From Paraburkholderia caballeronis (lineage in GTDB: Bacteria > Pseudomonadota > Gammaproteobacteria > Burkholderiales > Burkholderiaceae): a stretch of DNA of 64,000 bases. The notes beneath the pieces were generated by a model. It did not search any database, was not told where the DNA came from, and saw only the letters and a list, made by a program, of their open reading frames with translations. Location of the stretch: the NCBI RefSeq assembly GCF_900104845.1, contig NZ_FNSR01000002.1, forward strand, positions 186,001-250,000, given 5' to 3'. Shown piece by piece: positions 30,487-38,470 of the stretch; position 1 is the first letter of the stretch; each line of letters begins with the position of its first letter. The translations under genes and the position numbers were made by a program.

Positions 30487-30810
30487 CGTCATGCGCGTAA
30501 CGTCGCGCGGCGTGATTCGGGCCGAAAGAAAAGCCCGAACGATCGTCATTCGCATATCCCCACGGCGCTGATCACCTTTATCCGGCCGCCAGCAAGCGAC
30601 TTATTGCGGTGGTAAGGTGTGCGCTTTCCGATTTCCGAAGCGCCCTTCGGCCCCACAGGGCGAAGGCGGACCGGTATTGGCCGGCGTCCGCCGACACTTT
30701 CCTGCCGCGCGCCGGCAATGCGTTCCCTTCATCGGCATTCGCCATTTGACGCCGATTCCGCGCGCGGCTTTATCAGTTTTATTCAATTCAGTTCGAACCA
30801 GAGAAATACG
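30487..30810. other. Intergenic region with weak terminator hairpin
   Basis: A 324 bp spacer. TTCGGGC (30516-30522) and GCCCGAA (30533-30539) form a 7-bp stem with a 10-nt loop about 30 bp after the DsbA-like gene, a plausible terminator without a T-tract. The AT-richer stretch 30745-30805 directly before the MFS gene probably holds its promoter. Confidence 0.45.
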
Positions 30811-32061
30811 ATGTTGACGGAAAGTCATTCCACGGCGCATGCGCCCGCGCCGGAAAGCGGCGGCGAAACGACGTTGCGCCAGTGGCTGTCGGTAGGCGCG
30901 GTGGCGATCGGCGCATTCGCGTTCGTGACCACCGAGTTCCTGCCGGTTGGCCTGCTCCCGCATATCGCGCGGGAACTCGACGTGTCGCCCGGCACCGCCG
31001 GCCTGATGGTCACGACGCCCGGCATCGCCGCCGCGATCTCCGCGCCCGCGCTGCTGATCAAGGCCGGCCGCATGGACCGCCGCTACGTGTTCCTGCTGCT
31101 GACCGGCCTGCTGCTGGTGTCCAACCTGATGTCCGCGTTCGCGCCGAATTTCACCGTGATGCTGTGCGGCCGCGCGCTGCTCGGCGCCGCGCTCGGCGGC
31201 TTCTGGACCCTCGCGACGGCGGCGGCCGGCCGCCTCGTCCGCCTGCACGATGCACCGCGGGCGATGGCGATGATATTGACCGGCGTGACCTGCGCGACCG
31301 TGATCGGCGTGCCGCTCGGCACGTTCATCGCCGGTTTTTCGTCGTGGCGCTTCTCGTTTCTCGCGACCGGCGTACTCGTCGCGGTCGCGTTCGTCGCGCA
31401 ACTGCTGCTGGTGCCGTCGCTGCCGTCGAGCGCCGCGCTGCGCTTTCGCGACCTGGTCGCGGTGATGCAGCGTCCGCATCCGCGGAAGAGCATGCTGATG
31501 GTCGCGCTCGTGTTCGGCGCGCATTTCGCGTGCTACACGTACATCACGCCGTTCCTGCTGCACAACGCGAACCTGAGCATGTCCACCATCACGTGGCTGC
31601 TGCTCGGCTTCGGCGTGATCGGCTTCTTCTCGAACTTCGCGGTGTCCGCGACGGTCGTGCGCAACCTGAAGGCGTCGGTGGTGGTCATGGTCTGCGTGCT
31701 GCTGCTCGCGCTGCTGTCGATGTCCGTTGCGCGCCATTCGACGCTCGCGGTGTCGGCGGTGGTGCTCGCGTGGGGCATCTCGTTCGGCGCGATTCCGCTG
31801 TGCTTCAGCGTGTGGATCCAGCGCGCGACGCCGGACCAGCCGGAAGCCGGGTCGGCGCTGTTCGTCAGCGTGATCCAGATCGCGATCGCGCTGGGGTCGT
31901 CGGTCGGCGGCGTCATCGTCGATCGGCTCGGCATTCCGGCGGACTTCATGCTCGGCAGCGTGCTTGCGCTGCTCGGGTTGGGGTTGCTGGCGAGTTTTGG
32001 GGCCGAGGCGGCGACGGTGAGGGGTGGGGAGCGGCTGGCTTGTGAGGGGGCGGTGGAGTGA
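30811..32061 (+). CDS. MFS transporter, DHA1-type exporter
   Basis: A 416-residue inner-membrane major facilitator with 12 predicted helices, most like the AraJ/purine-nucleoside exporter branch. The first helix region is VAIGAFAFVTTEFLPVGLLP (the TEFLPxGLLP signature). The loop 2-3 motif is reduced to AGRMDRRYVF, and GRALLGAALGGFWTLA marks helix 4-5. Start ATG 30811 follows GAGAAATACG, a weak ribosome binding site. Substrate cannot be inferred. It is the last gene before the mobile-element region. Confidence 0.83.
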   Translation: MLTESHSTAHAPAPESGGETTLRQWLSVGAVAIGAFAFVTTEFLPVGLLPHIARELDVSPGTAGLMVTTPGIAAAISAPALLIKAGRMDRRYVFLLLTGLLLVSNLMSAFAPNFTVMLCGRALLGAALGGFWTLATAAAGRLVRLHDAPRAMAMILTGVTCATVIGVPLGTFIAGFSSWRFSFLATGVLVAVAFVAQLLLVPSLPSSAALRFRDLVAVMQRPHPRKSMLMVALVFGAHFACYTYITPFLLHNANLSMSTITWLLLGFGVIGFFSNFAVSATVVRNLKASVVVMVCVLLLALLSMSVARHSTLAVSAVVLAWGISFGAIPLCFSVWIQRATPDQPEAGSALFVSVIQIAIALGSSVGGVIVDRLGIPADFMLGSVLALLGLGLLASFGAEAATVRGGERLACEGAVE

Positions 32062-32190
32062 GGTGTTGGGGCGGCGATGAGTTGGATGATTGCCGCTGGG
32101 CCTGCAGGAATTTTTGGGACGTGTCAGAAATTCTGGGGATTTGCGAGGCATGACCTTGCCCCTGTTTCACGAATTCCATAGCTGAAGCCA

Positions 32191-33080
32191 TCAGGCTGCT
32201 TGCCCTCGCTGAGCGGCGGCCCAATTCTTCTCGAACGTCATGGGGCTGACGTAGTTCAATGTCGAATGCAGTCGGCGGGCATTGTAGAAGCCAAGCCAGT
32301 CGATGATTTCATCCATCGCGGCACGCCGCGTCGCGAAGTGCCGACCGTGCAATCGTGCGACCTTCAGCGAACCCCACAGGCTTTCGCTCGGCGCATTATC
32401 CCAACAATCGCCGCGACGGCTCATCGATGAACGCATGCCGTACGCCTTGAGCGTGTCCTGGAAGAGTCCGCTGCAATACTGGCTACCACGTCGCTATGCA
32501 CAATCACGCCGGCTTCGGGGCGGCGCCGGAACCATGCCATGCGCAGCGCGTCCGTGACCAGCTCGGCCTTCATATGCGGCTGCATCGACCAGCCCACCAC
32601 CTGCCGGCTGAACAGGTCGATTATGACGGCCAGATACAGCCAACCTTCGGCCGTCGCCACATACGTGATGTCGCTCGTCCAGACCTGATTCGGCGCTGTC
32701 GCCGCGAAGTTGCGCTCCAACAGGTTCGGCGCGACCGGCAGGTTGTGGTTCGAGTTCGTCGTCGCGATGTACTTGCGCTTGTGCCGTGCGCGAATACCAT
32801 GCTGCGCCATCAGCTTGCGAACTCGCTCCTTGCCCACGCGTACGCTGCGTGCAACCAGCTCTTTCCACATGCGCGGCCACCCGTATTCGCCCTTGACCTC
32901 CGCGTGAATCGCCTTGATGTGCGCCAGCAGTGCGTCGTTGCTCACGCGGCCTCGGTGCGGCTTGTTCTGCGCAATACGTTGCCGCCGCTGATGAAAGCCG
33001 CTGGGGCTCACATCGAGTACTTCGCATAACACCGAAATCGGCCAGTGACGGCGATTGCGTTCGATGAACGCGTACTTCAC
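32191..33080 (-). pseudogene. IS3-family transposase orfB, frameshifted
   Basis: The integrase-like (rve) transposase is in two frames. Residues up to VIVHSD are read from the GTG at 33080, then one C is missing near 32490. The expected HSDRGSQY becomes HSDVVASI and the frame runs into a stop at 32421. The lost part resumes in another frame as GMRSSMSRRGDCWDNAPSESLW, with the catalytic Glu, to 32191. The first two DDE acids are present (TSDITYV and HSD), but the third is separated by the shift, so the enzyme is inactive unless a rare -1 slip restores it. Confidence 0.9.
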
Positions 33081-33370
33081 GTCGAGTCTTTCGCGAAGTA
33101 CGCACAGGCCTTTTTCAGGATGTCGCGCTCCATCTTCAGCCGCGCCACTTCGGCACGAAGTCTCGACAGCTCCATCTGCTCCGGGCTCACCGGCTTCGTA
33201 CCCGCTCCGCCAAGCTTGCCTTCCTGCTCAGCCTTGACCCAGTTGGAAATCGACTGCGCTGGCACGTCCAGCGTCGCGGCCACAGCCGCAACGCTCTGAC
33301 CGGCTTTGACCAGCCGAACCGCTTCCAGCTTGAATTCGAGCGTGTACCGCGCCCGCGTCGTCTTGCTCAT
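33077..33370 (-). CDS. IS3-family transposase orfA
   Basis: A 97-residue helix-turn-helix protein: RYTLEFKLEAVRLVKAGQS, then AAVAATLDVPAQSISNWVK, and a C-terminal leucine-zipper-like segment MELSRLRAEVARLKMERDI. It provides end-binding for the transposase and is normally fused to OrfB by a -1 frameshift. Its TGA overlaps the GTG of orfB (GTGA). Intact. Confidence 0.9.
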   Translation of the reverse strand: MSKTTRARYTLEFKLEAVRLVKAGQSVAAVAATLDVPAQSISNWVKAEQEGKLGGAGTKPVSPEQMELSRLRAEVARLKMERDILKKACAYFAKDST

Positions 33371-33463
33371 CTTCTTGACTCTCCTTGCTTGAGTTTAGAC
33401 GCTCAGCAAAGGATTCGTTTTTCGGGGGCAAGCTCACATGCCTATCCTGCGATCGAATAAATT

Positions 33464-33757
33464 TCATAGTATCTGCTCAACCTTCCCGTATCCAACCAAT
33501 CTGTCGAGCTCAAGCACCTCGAAGGAATCGCCCACCTTCACCATGTCCTTAAAGTATTCCCAACTTGGGAAGCTGATCTGTGTCTCCAGCGTTTCTCCGG
33601 GATAGTGCAAACGATCATCTCCATACGTGTGCACTCCGCTGGCTAAATAGCCGATCGTTTCGAACTTGTGGTGAGGGGCATACCCGGAACGCACTCCCTT
33701 TACCTTCGGAGCTTCAACGTCGTCTGCCATGCGAACTGTTGCGACTATATGATACAA
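33464..33757 (-). CDS. Probable immunity protein for the second (orphan) toxin module
   Basis: A 97-residue protein if initiated at the TTG at 33757, which has GGGAG about 6 nt upstream; an ATG at 33787 in frame overlaps the toxin remnant. It has no signal peptide and no family I can name (segments such as GYAPHHKFETIGYL and SWEYFKDMVKVGDSFEV). It follows the toxin-like remnant directly and has low GC, the usual position and composition of CDI or polymorphic-toxin immunity genes. An intact immunity gene behind a broken toxin fits retention for protection against siblings. Confidence 0.55.
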   Translation of the reverse strand: MYHIVATVRMADDVEAPKVKGVRSGYAPHHKFETIGYLASGVHTYGDDRLHYPGETLETQISFPSWEYFKDMVKVGDSFEVLELDRLVGYGKVEQIL

Positions 33758-33767
33758 GACCGTCTCC

Positions 33768-34147
33768 CTAATACGCGTGAACAACATTCTTCACAATGGA
33801 ATTGAACAGGTTCAATCCTGACTGTCCGTTGACAGTGAGAACGCCGTTTTTAAAGATGAACGGATCTATTGCATTTGAGACATTGAAGTTCCCAAGAAGA
33901 CTTGTGGGGACATCTGCGCTCACGATAGCGGCGTAGTCAGGCTGGAAGTTCGCATAATTCAGCACCTCGTTCAAGTTGAACCCAAACTGCTTCATCTCAC
34001 TACCTGCCGGACCCAAAGAGAATTGTCCGGAATTCACGATTGAAGAATATTCCTCCGGACTCACGGCACGATAGAGCGTCGTCGTTGCACTGTTTGTGGC
34101 AACACCCCGTCTTCTGCAAGCGCAGTAACATTAGTCAGTTGATAGCG
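33768..34147 (-). pseudogene. Orphan polymorphic-toxin C-terminal remnant, frameshifted
   Basis: Two frames join here. RYQLTNVTALAEDG is read in one (34147-34109). After about two extra G residues (CCCC run at 34105-34108 on the plus strand) the continuation VATNSATTTLYRAVSPEEY and the rest to 33768 lies in another. The last 98 residues contain the YRAVS, SGQFSLGPAGSEMKQFGF pattern common at the C-termini of RHS/CDI-type toxins, perhaps an ADP-ribosyltransferase-like fold (low confidence). There is no start of its own. It begins inside the end of the preceding immunity gene, the layout of displaced cdiA-CT modules. Confidence 0.6.
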
Positions 34148-34506
34148 CTCCACGACCCGCAAATGACCTCGTAACACGGCCCGTCATCGAACGTAATCAT
34201 CAAGTGCCGCAGTGCGTCGATGACTTGCTTATCTTTCCTCCCAGTCATCTTGACGTCGTCCAGCCAATCGCTGTCAAGGGACACGAGCTTCCCATATGCG
34301 AGCTTGAACATATCCGCTGTACACGACGTCATAAACGTGCACTTGTAGGCTTCAAGTCCACCGAACCGTAACCTGATATCTGCTACCTCGCCATGCTCGC
34401 CTTCGATAGACAGCCTCAATTCACACTCGCGACGGGGAAGGACAACAAACTCAGGGCTCTTCAACAAAGCCGACGCTGGTACCGGCAACCGCCAAAGTTC
34501 ATTCAT
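34135..34506 (-). CDS. Probable immunity protein of the severed CdiA-like toxin
   Basis: A 123-residue acidic cytoplasmic protein. Its ATG overlaps the stop of the toxin fragment (ATGA), the tight coupling seen for cdiA/cdiI pairs. Family not recognised; it has segments such as VVLPRRECELRLSIEGEHGEV and MTGRKDKQVIDALRHLM. Lower GC than the chromosome around it. It should neutralise the toxin tip encoded at 34503-34931. It appears intact despite the IS upstream. Confidence 0.6.
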   Translation of the reverse strand: MNELWRLPVPASALLKSPEFVVLPRRECELRLSIEGEHGEVADIRLRFGGLEAYKCTFMTSCTADMFKLAYGKLVSLDSDWLDDVKMTGRKDKQVIDALRHLMITFDDGPCYEVICGSWSAIN

Positions 34507-34931
34507 TGCTTAGCTCCTGGATTCGGAATGCTCCCGCTCCCGACATATGTACTGGTGGATTGACCAGATCCTGTGATACGCAGTGTTGATGTACCACTGC
34601 TCGTCAGGCCATTGTTACCAAGACGTGCGGCTATCGCCGCCTCCGTCGCCGCGTCACCCGTCATGTCAACAATACTCCACTGACTCTGCGGAATACCCGC
34701 TTGAGTAAGGGCAAGTGAAGAACGCGTATTTATGATGAGCGTGTCACCGCCCATATTAATCGTTTGAATCGGTAGATCAGACGGCGACAACGTTCCGGCT
34801 CGAAGCTGAGCCGCAACATCCGAGATTGTAGATCCGGCAAAGCTCCCTTCCGCGCTAAACCAGGGACTGGCGGTAGTCTGAGAGAAATTCAGAGTGTTAT
34901 TTGTGGCCCCAGCCGCGGCTCCTACGGCCAT
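34503..34931 (-). pseudogene. Severed C-terminal toxin tip of a CdiA-like effector
   Basis: 142 codons lie downstream of the IS407-like element. Removing the IS and one copy of the CATC duplication joins this frame exactly to the upstream chimera (EVPTVAKGM with AVGAAAGATNNTLNF). It therefore once was the C-terminal toxin domain of that protein. The segment ISDVAAQLRAGTLSPSDLPI, then LIINTRSSLALTQAGIPQSQW and MTGDAATEAAI resembles a C-terminal domain seen in many polymorphic toxins; activity is not known to me. It may be silent, or be translated from its own ATG within the duplicated site. Confidence 0.72.
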
Positions 34932-34932
34932 C
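34929..34932. repeat. Target-site duplication CATC, left copy
   Basis: CATC directly precedes the left end of the IS407-like element and is repeated at 36140-36143 directly after its right end. Four-base duplications are typical of the IS407 group. Confidence 0.9.
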
Positions 34933-34959
34933 TGACCTGCCTGATTTCTTCGGACCGTT

Positions 34960-35814
34960 TCAATCTTGGAGAACGGCCTCGGTTGCTTTAGTTGAACAAT
35001 GTCGCTGCTTAAACTCGTTGGGCGTCAGGTAGGCCAGGCTCGAATGCGGCCGGATTGCATTGTAGTGACGCCGCCATTGCTCAATTACGACCTTGGCTTC
35101 GACCCGTGTCCGAAACCATTCCTGGCTCAGACATTCGTCCCTGAACTTGCCGTTGAAGCTCTCGTCAGCGCCGTTCTGCCATGGCTTGCCGGGATCGCTC
35201 AACGCCATATCCATGCCGTTCTGGGCAGCCCATTTCAGAATGGCGCGTGACACGAACTCCGGCCCGTTGTCCGAACGCAGATAACGCGGTGCACCATGCA
35301 GGCTGACCAGCCGTGACAACACTTCGATCACCCGTCCCGAGCGAATCGACCCTGCCACATCGATGGCCAGGCATTCGCGCGTGTATTCGTCGATCACCGT
35401 CAGACACTTCAATTGCTGACCGTTGGCGCAGGCATCGAACACAAAGTCATAGGCCCAGACGTGCCGTGCCGCCGTGGCCGGCTGAGGCCGAGGGCGGTGC
35501 ACAGACACCCGCCTGCGTGGGCGCTTGCGGGGCACCTGCAAGCCCGCGAGCCGCCACAGTCGCCAAGCCCGGTCGGCGCTCATCGGATGGCCTTGCCGAT
35601 CCAGAAAAATCTGGATGCGACGGTAACCGTAACGCGGATACTGTGCCGACAGAACACACATCGCCGCCAGCACCGGCGCATCACGCCCGGCCAGCTTCGA
35701 CTCGTAATGCAGCGCCGACCTCGCGACCGACATCAGCGCGCACGCTCGCCGCTCCGACAGGCCCCGCGCTTTCGCGTAGGCAACCTGCTGACGGCGAGCG
35801 GGCGCGCTCACCAC
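34960..35814 (-). CDS. IS407-group transposase orfB
   Basis: A 284-residue transposase with all three catalytic acids visible: YDFVFDACAN (D), LRSDNGPEF (D) and NGADESFNGKFRDE (E with downstream K/R). It starts at GTG overlapping the TGA of orfA, so the active protein is probably an OrfAB fusion made by ribosomal frameshifting. No truncation seen. Confidence 0.92.
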   Translation of the reverse strand: MVSAPARRQQVAYAKARGLSERRACALMSVARSALHYESKLAGRDAPVLAAMCVLSAQYPRYGYRRIQIFLDRQGHPMSADRAWRLWRLAGLQVPRKRPRRRVSVHRPRPQPATAARHVWAYDFVFDACANGQQLKCLTVIDEYTRECLAIDVAGSIRSGRVIEVLSRLVSLHGAPRYLRSDNGPEFVSRAILKWAAQNGMDMALSDPGKPWQNGADESFNGKFRDECLSQEWFRTRVEAKVVIEQWRRHYNAIRPHSSLAYLTPNEFKQRHCSTKATEAVLQD

Positions 35815-36071
35815 TTTTTTGCGTTGATCTCCTTCATCACATCGAGTTCGAGATCACGCTCCGCCAGCATCTTCTTCAGTCGCGCATTTTCCTGCTCAAG
35901 CTGCTTTAGTCGCTTCACATCGGCTGCCTCCATCCCGCCGAAATGCTGACGCCAGTTGTAGATCGTCTGCTCGCTGATCCCGTGCTTCTTCGCCACCTCG
36001 GCGACCGGCGCCTTGTCAGCGTCGCGCAGGATCGTGACCATCTGCTCTTCCGTGAACCGGCTCTTCTTCAT
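35808..36071 (-). CDS. IS407-group transposase orfA
   Basis: An 87-residue helix-turn-helix protein (FTEEQMVTILRDADKAPVAE, AKKHGISEQTIYNWRQHFGG) with a C-terminal coiled coil LKQLEQENARLKKMLAERDL. Intact. Its TGA overlaps the orfB GTG. Confidence 0.92.
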   Translation of the reverse strand: MKKSRFTEEQMVTILRDADKAPVAEVAKKHGISEQTIYNWRQHFGGMEAADVKRLKQLEQENARLKKMLAERDLELDVMKEINAKKW

Positions 36072-36139
36072 GACTTCCTTTCTCCGTTGGAAGCCATTCT
36101 CTCAACTTTCAACTGGTCCGAAAATCGCCCGGCAGGTCA

Positions 36140-36143
36140 CATC
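36140..36143. repeat. Target-site duplication CATC, right copy
   Basis: This matches 34929-34932 exactly and abuts the right end of the IS407-like element. The codon ATG of the disrupted gene lies in this duplication. Confidence 0.9.
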
Positions 36144-38470
36144 CCCTTGGCCACGGTTGGCACTTCATCAGTATCTATGACATTACCAGCTCCTCCGCTT
36201 GGCGGAACAAGCTGTACCACATCCTTCTCGCCCTCACTCTGCTGACCCGGTTTGCCCGTCGTCCCATCCGAATGAACGTGCTCTAGTGCGTTATTCAACG
36301 CCTCGTTTCCGGCTGCGGTCGCAGCCCCGCCCGTGTTCTGCCCCAGAGCACCCGCAAGCCCACCTCCGGCGAGCATCGCAATCGCCGTCGTTATCGCAGC
36401 CTGCACCGAGGTCGGCTGCGCTCCAGTCAGGTCAAGCTCACCAATTACGGCCGGTGACAGGAACGCGCTCGTTGCTCCCCCAATGGCCCCCGATTCACAA
36501 CCTGTTCCGCTCGCTGCCCCTTCGGCGCATCCCAAGAGGCCGTGCGCCGTAATGTATCCCACCTCGTTCAGATCAGGCTGCGCATTGCCGATCGCATAAG
36601 CAGCAGCCGCAGCAAGGCTACTCGTGCCCGCCGACGTCAGGTTATCCAGAAAACTACCGCCTTCAATTCCTGTTTGAATCCCAGCGTCAATTGTCGCCAC
36701 CGCCCCCAATGCAGCAAGTTGTCCCGGCAGATTGCTCGCGGCCACTTCTCCGGCCTGCGCGACCTGCCCCAGCGACTCTCCAATGTTGCCTATCCCGGCA
36801 AGCTGCCCCAGGGTGCTCACATTCTGGGGAAGACTGTCGAGTCCCTGATTGAGATTACCGAGGCCAAACTCACCTGTCGTACTGTTGTATGTGATGCCAT
36901 TGGTGAGTCCTGCCGTAAGCGCTCCGACTGCCCCGGCTTCAACCAGCGCAGCGAGGCTAAACCCGTTCCCGGAGGCCAATCCGCGGACGGAATCCATGCC
37001 GCCGAGAAACAGTTGCTCGTTGCCGAACAGCGCGACCCGGCTATACTGGCCGCGCAGCCGGCCGCGATAGGCCCACGAGGTCGGGCCGAGCCGGCCCACG
37101 GTTGCCTGCAGCGTGAGCGTTGCATCGCCCATCGTGAACTGGCTGTGCGCATCGCTGCCGTCGAGATCGGGGCCGTCATGACTGGCGGAGAGCCACGGCA
37201 GACCCTGCGAGACGCCCACGTCCCACGTGGCCGCCGCGGGATCGCCGTGCGCGGCGAACCGGAGCAGCCCGTTGGCTCCGACGCGCAGAACCGTAAGATC
37301 CTGCGGCGAAAGCTCGATGCCATTCACGCTACGTTCAGTCCGCATCTTCGTGAGCGTGGCGTCGAGACTGATGCGCCCCGTGGCCGAACGCACCAGAACG
37401 TCGTTCCAGCCGAGTGTCTGACTGAACGTGCGGCCATCGAGCAACGCGGTGTTGCCGATGGACTGCTGATATTCGGAAAGCGCCGTCGTATAGCTCAGCG
37501 TCTGATAGCCGAACGGCACCGCCGCGGAGAACACCAGCGCATTGCTGTTCTCCGACCCGACATAGCTGAGTGCGAGCGACTCCTGGAAACCGATCGTGTT
37601 GTCCGCCTCGATCGACGCGCGATAGCGCATCGTGCCCGTGCTCGAACTGCCATAGTTGTCCAGTCCCGCGTCGATATAGAATGGGCCGCCGTAGCGATTG
37701 GTCACCGCGATGATCGAATCGCCCGGTGCTTCGCCCGGCAGGATCTGGATCTCCGCATGGTTGCGGCGCAGCCGGTTGATCTGGTCGACGCCCTGTTCGA
37801 GGTCGGGCAACCGCAGCACATCGCCGGGCGAACTGCCGAATGCCCATGCCGTGCCGTCATCGGACAGGAACCCGCCGCCGGCTGGCGGCACGCGGCCCGG
37901 CTGTGCACTGCGTGGCCTCAATGGCTGTCCGTTGAGCGTAAACGCCGCGACATGCCCGGTCACGATGTTGATCGTCAACGTGCCCGATGCCAGATTCTGC
38001 TGCCCGAGATACGCACGCGTCGTGATGAAACCGCCCGCGATGAATGCCTCCGTGAGACGCCGCAACAACAGGTTGATGCGGTTGCGCCCCAACGTCCTGC
38101 CGACGAACGGCCGGGTAACTTCGTCGAGTTGCTGACGCGAGAGCGGCGCATCGCCCGCGAATCCGATCCGGTCTATCCTGAACATCGGCTGGACGTCGGG
38201 CAACGCTTCGACATCCGCGCCCGGCGGCAGATTGGGTATCGCGCTCTCCGGCACGGAAATCTGTGCCGGCGCCTGTTGCAGTTCGTCGTTGCGCTGTCGG
38301 TCGCGCTGCTGCTGCAGCAAACGTTGCCCCGGGTCCTGCAGCGGTCTCGCCGCCGACGGCAGTGATGGCAGCGCAGGCGGCGGAGCGAACTGCGCCCCCG
38401 CGTTCGTCGTCGAAAGCAATGCGATCAACCCGCTGCCACACAGCGCGAAACGCACGAATCGCGTGCTCAC
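36140..38470 (-). pseudogene. Chimera: TpsB transporter N-terminus fused in frame to CdiA-like C-terminus, cut by IS
   Basis: It starts at GTG 38470, whose GTGA overlaps the tpsA stop. There is a signal peptide to about residue 26, a Pro/Gln-rich linker, then POTRA domains (FRIDRIGFAGDAPLS onwards, near 98-250) and beta-barrel strands. At about residue 495 the conserved loop motif GGMDSVRG ends abruptly. The next residues, LASGNGFSLAALVEAG, belong to the DUF637/haemagglutinin region of CdiA-like exoproteins: TNGITYNSTTG, AIEGGSFLDNL, YITAHGLLGCAEGAA. So about the last 80-100 residues of the transporter and the bulk of an effector are missing. The frame then runs into the IS at 36139. No working transporter is expected. 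Confidence 0.85.

Larger units (their letters stand above)
32151..33436 (-). mobile_element. IS3-family insertion sequence, inactivated
   Basis: The element spans 1286 bp with imperfect terminal inverted repeats. The left end begins TGACCTTGCCCC and the right end (reverse complement) TGAGCTTGCCCC, with both ends continuing to ACGAAT. orfA and orfB overlap by 4 bp, as in IS3 elements that use -1 frameshifting. orfB carries a 1-nt deletion. The flanks (GGCA on the left, CATG on the right) do not form a direct duplication, suggesting a later rearrangement or a one-ended event. It borders the toxin-immunity remnants on their 3' side. Confidence 0.88.
34933..36139 (-). mobile_element. IS407-group IS3-family insertion sequence, apparently intact
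   Basis: A 1207 bp element. The inverted ends begin TGACCTGCC on both sides and share TTCGGACC internally. It holds two overlapping transposase frames and is flanked by a perfect 4-bp duplication (CATC). Both ORFs are intact, so it may be recently active. It was inserted in a minus-strand gene and transcribes in the same direction. Confidence 0.93.

Noticed and set aside
32147..33440. A target-site duplication around the IS3-family element.
   Set aside because: Three-, four- and five-base flanks (GCA/CAT, GGCA/CATG) do not match directly; they are partly inverted, so no duplication is claimed.
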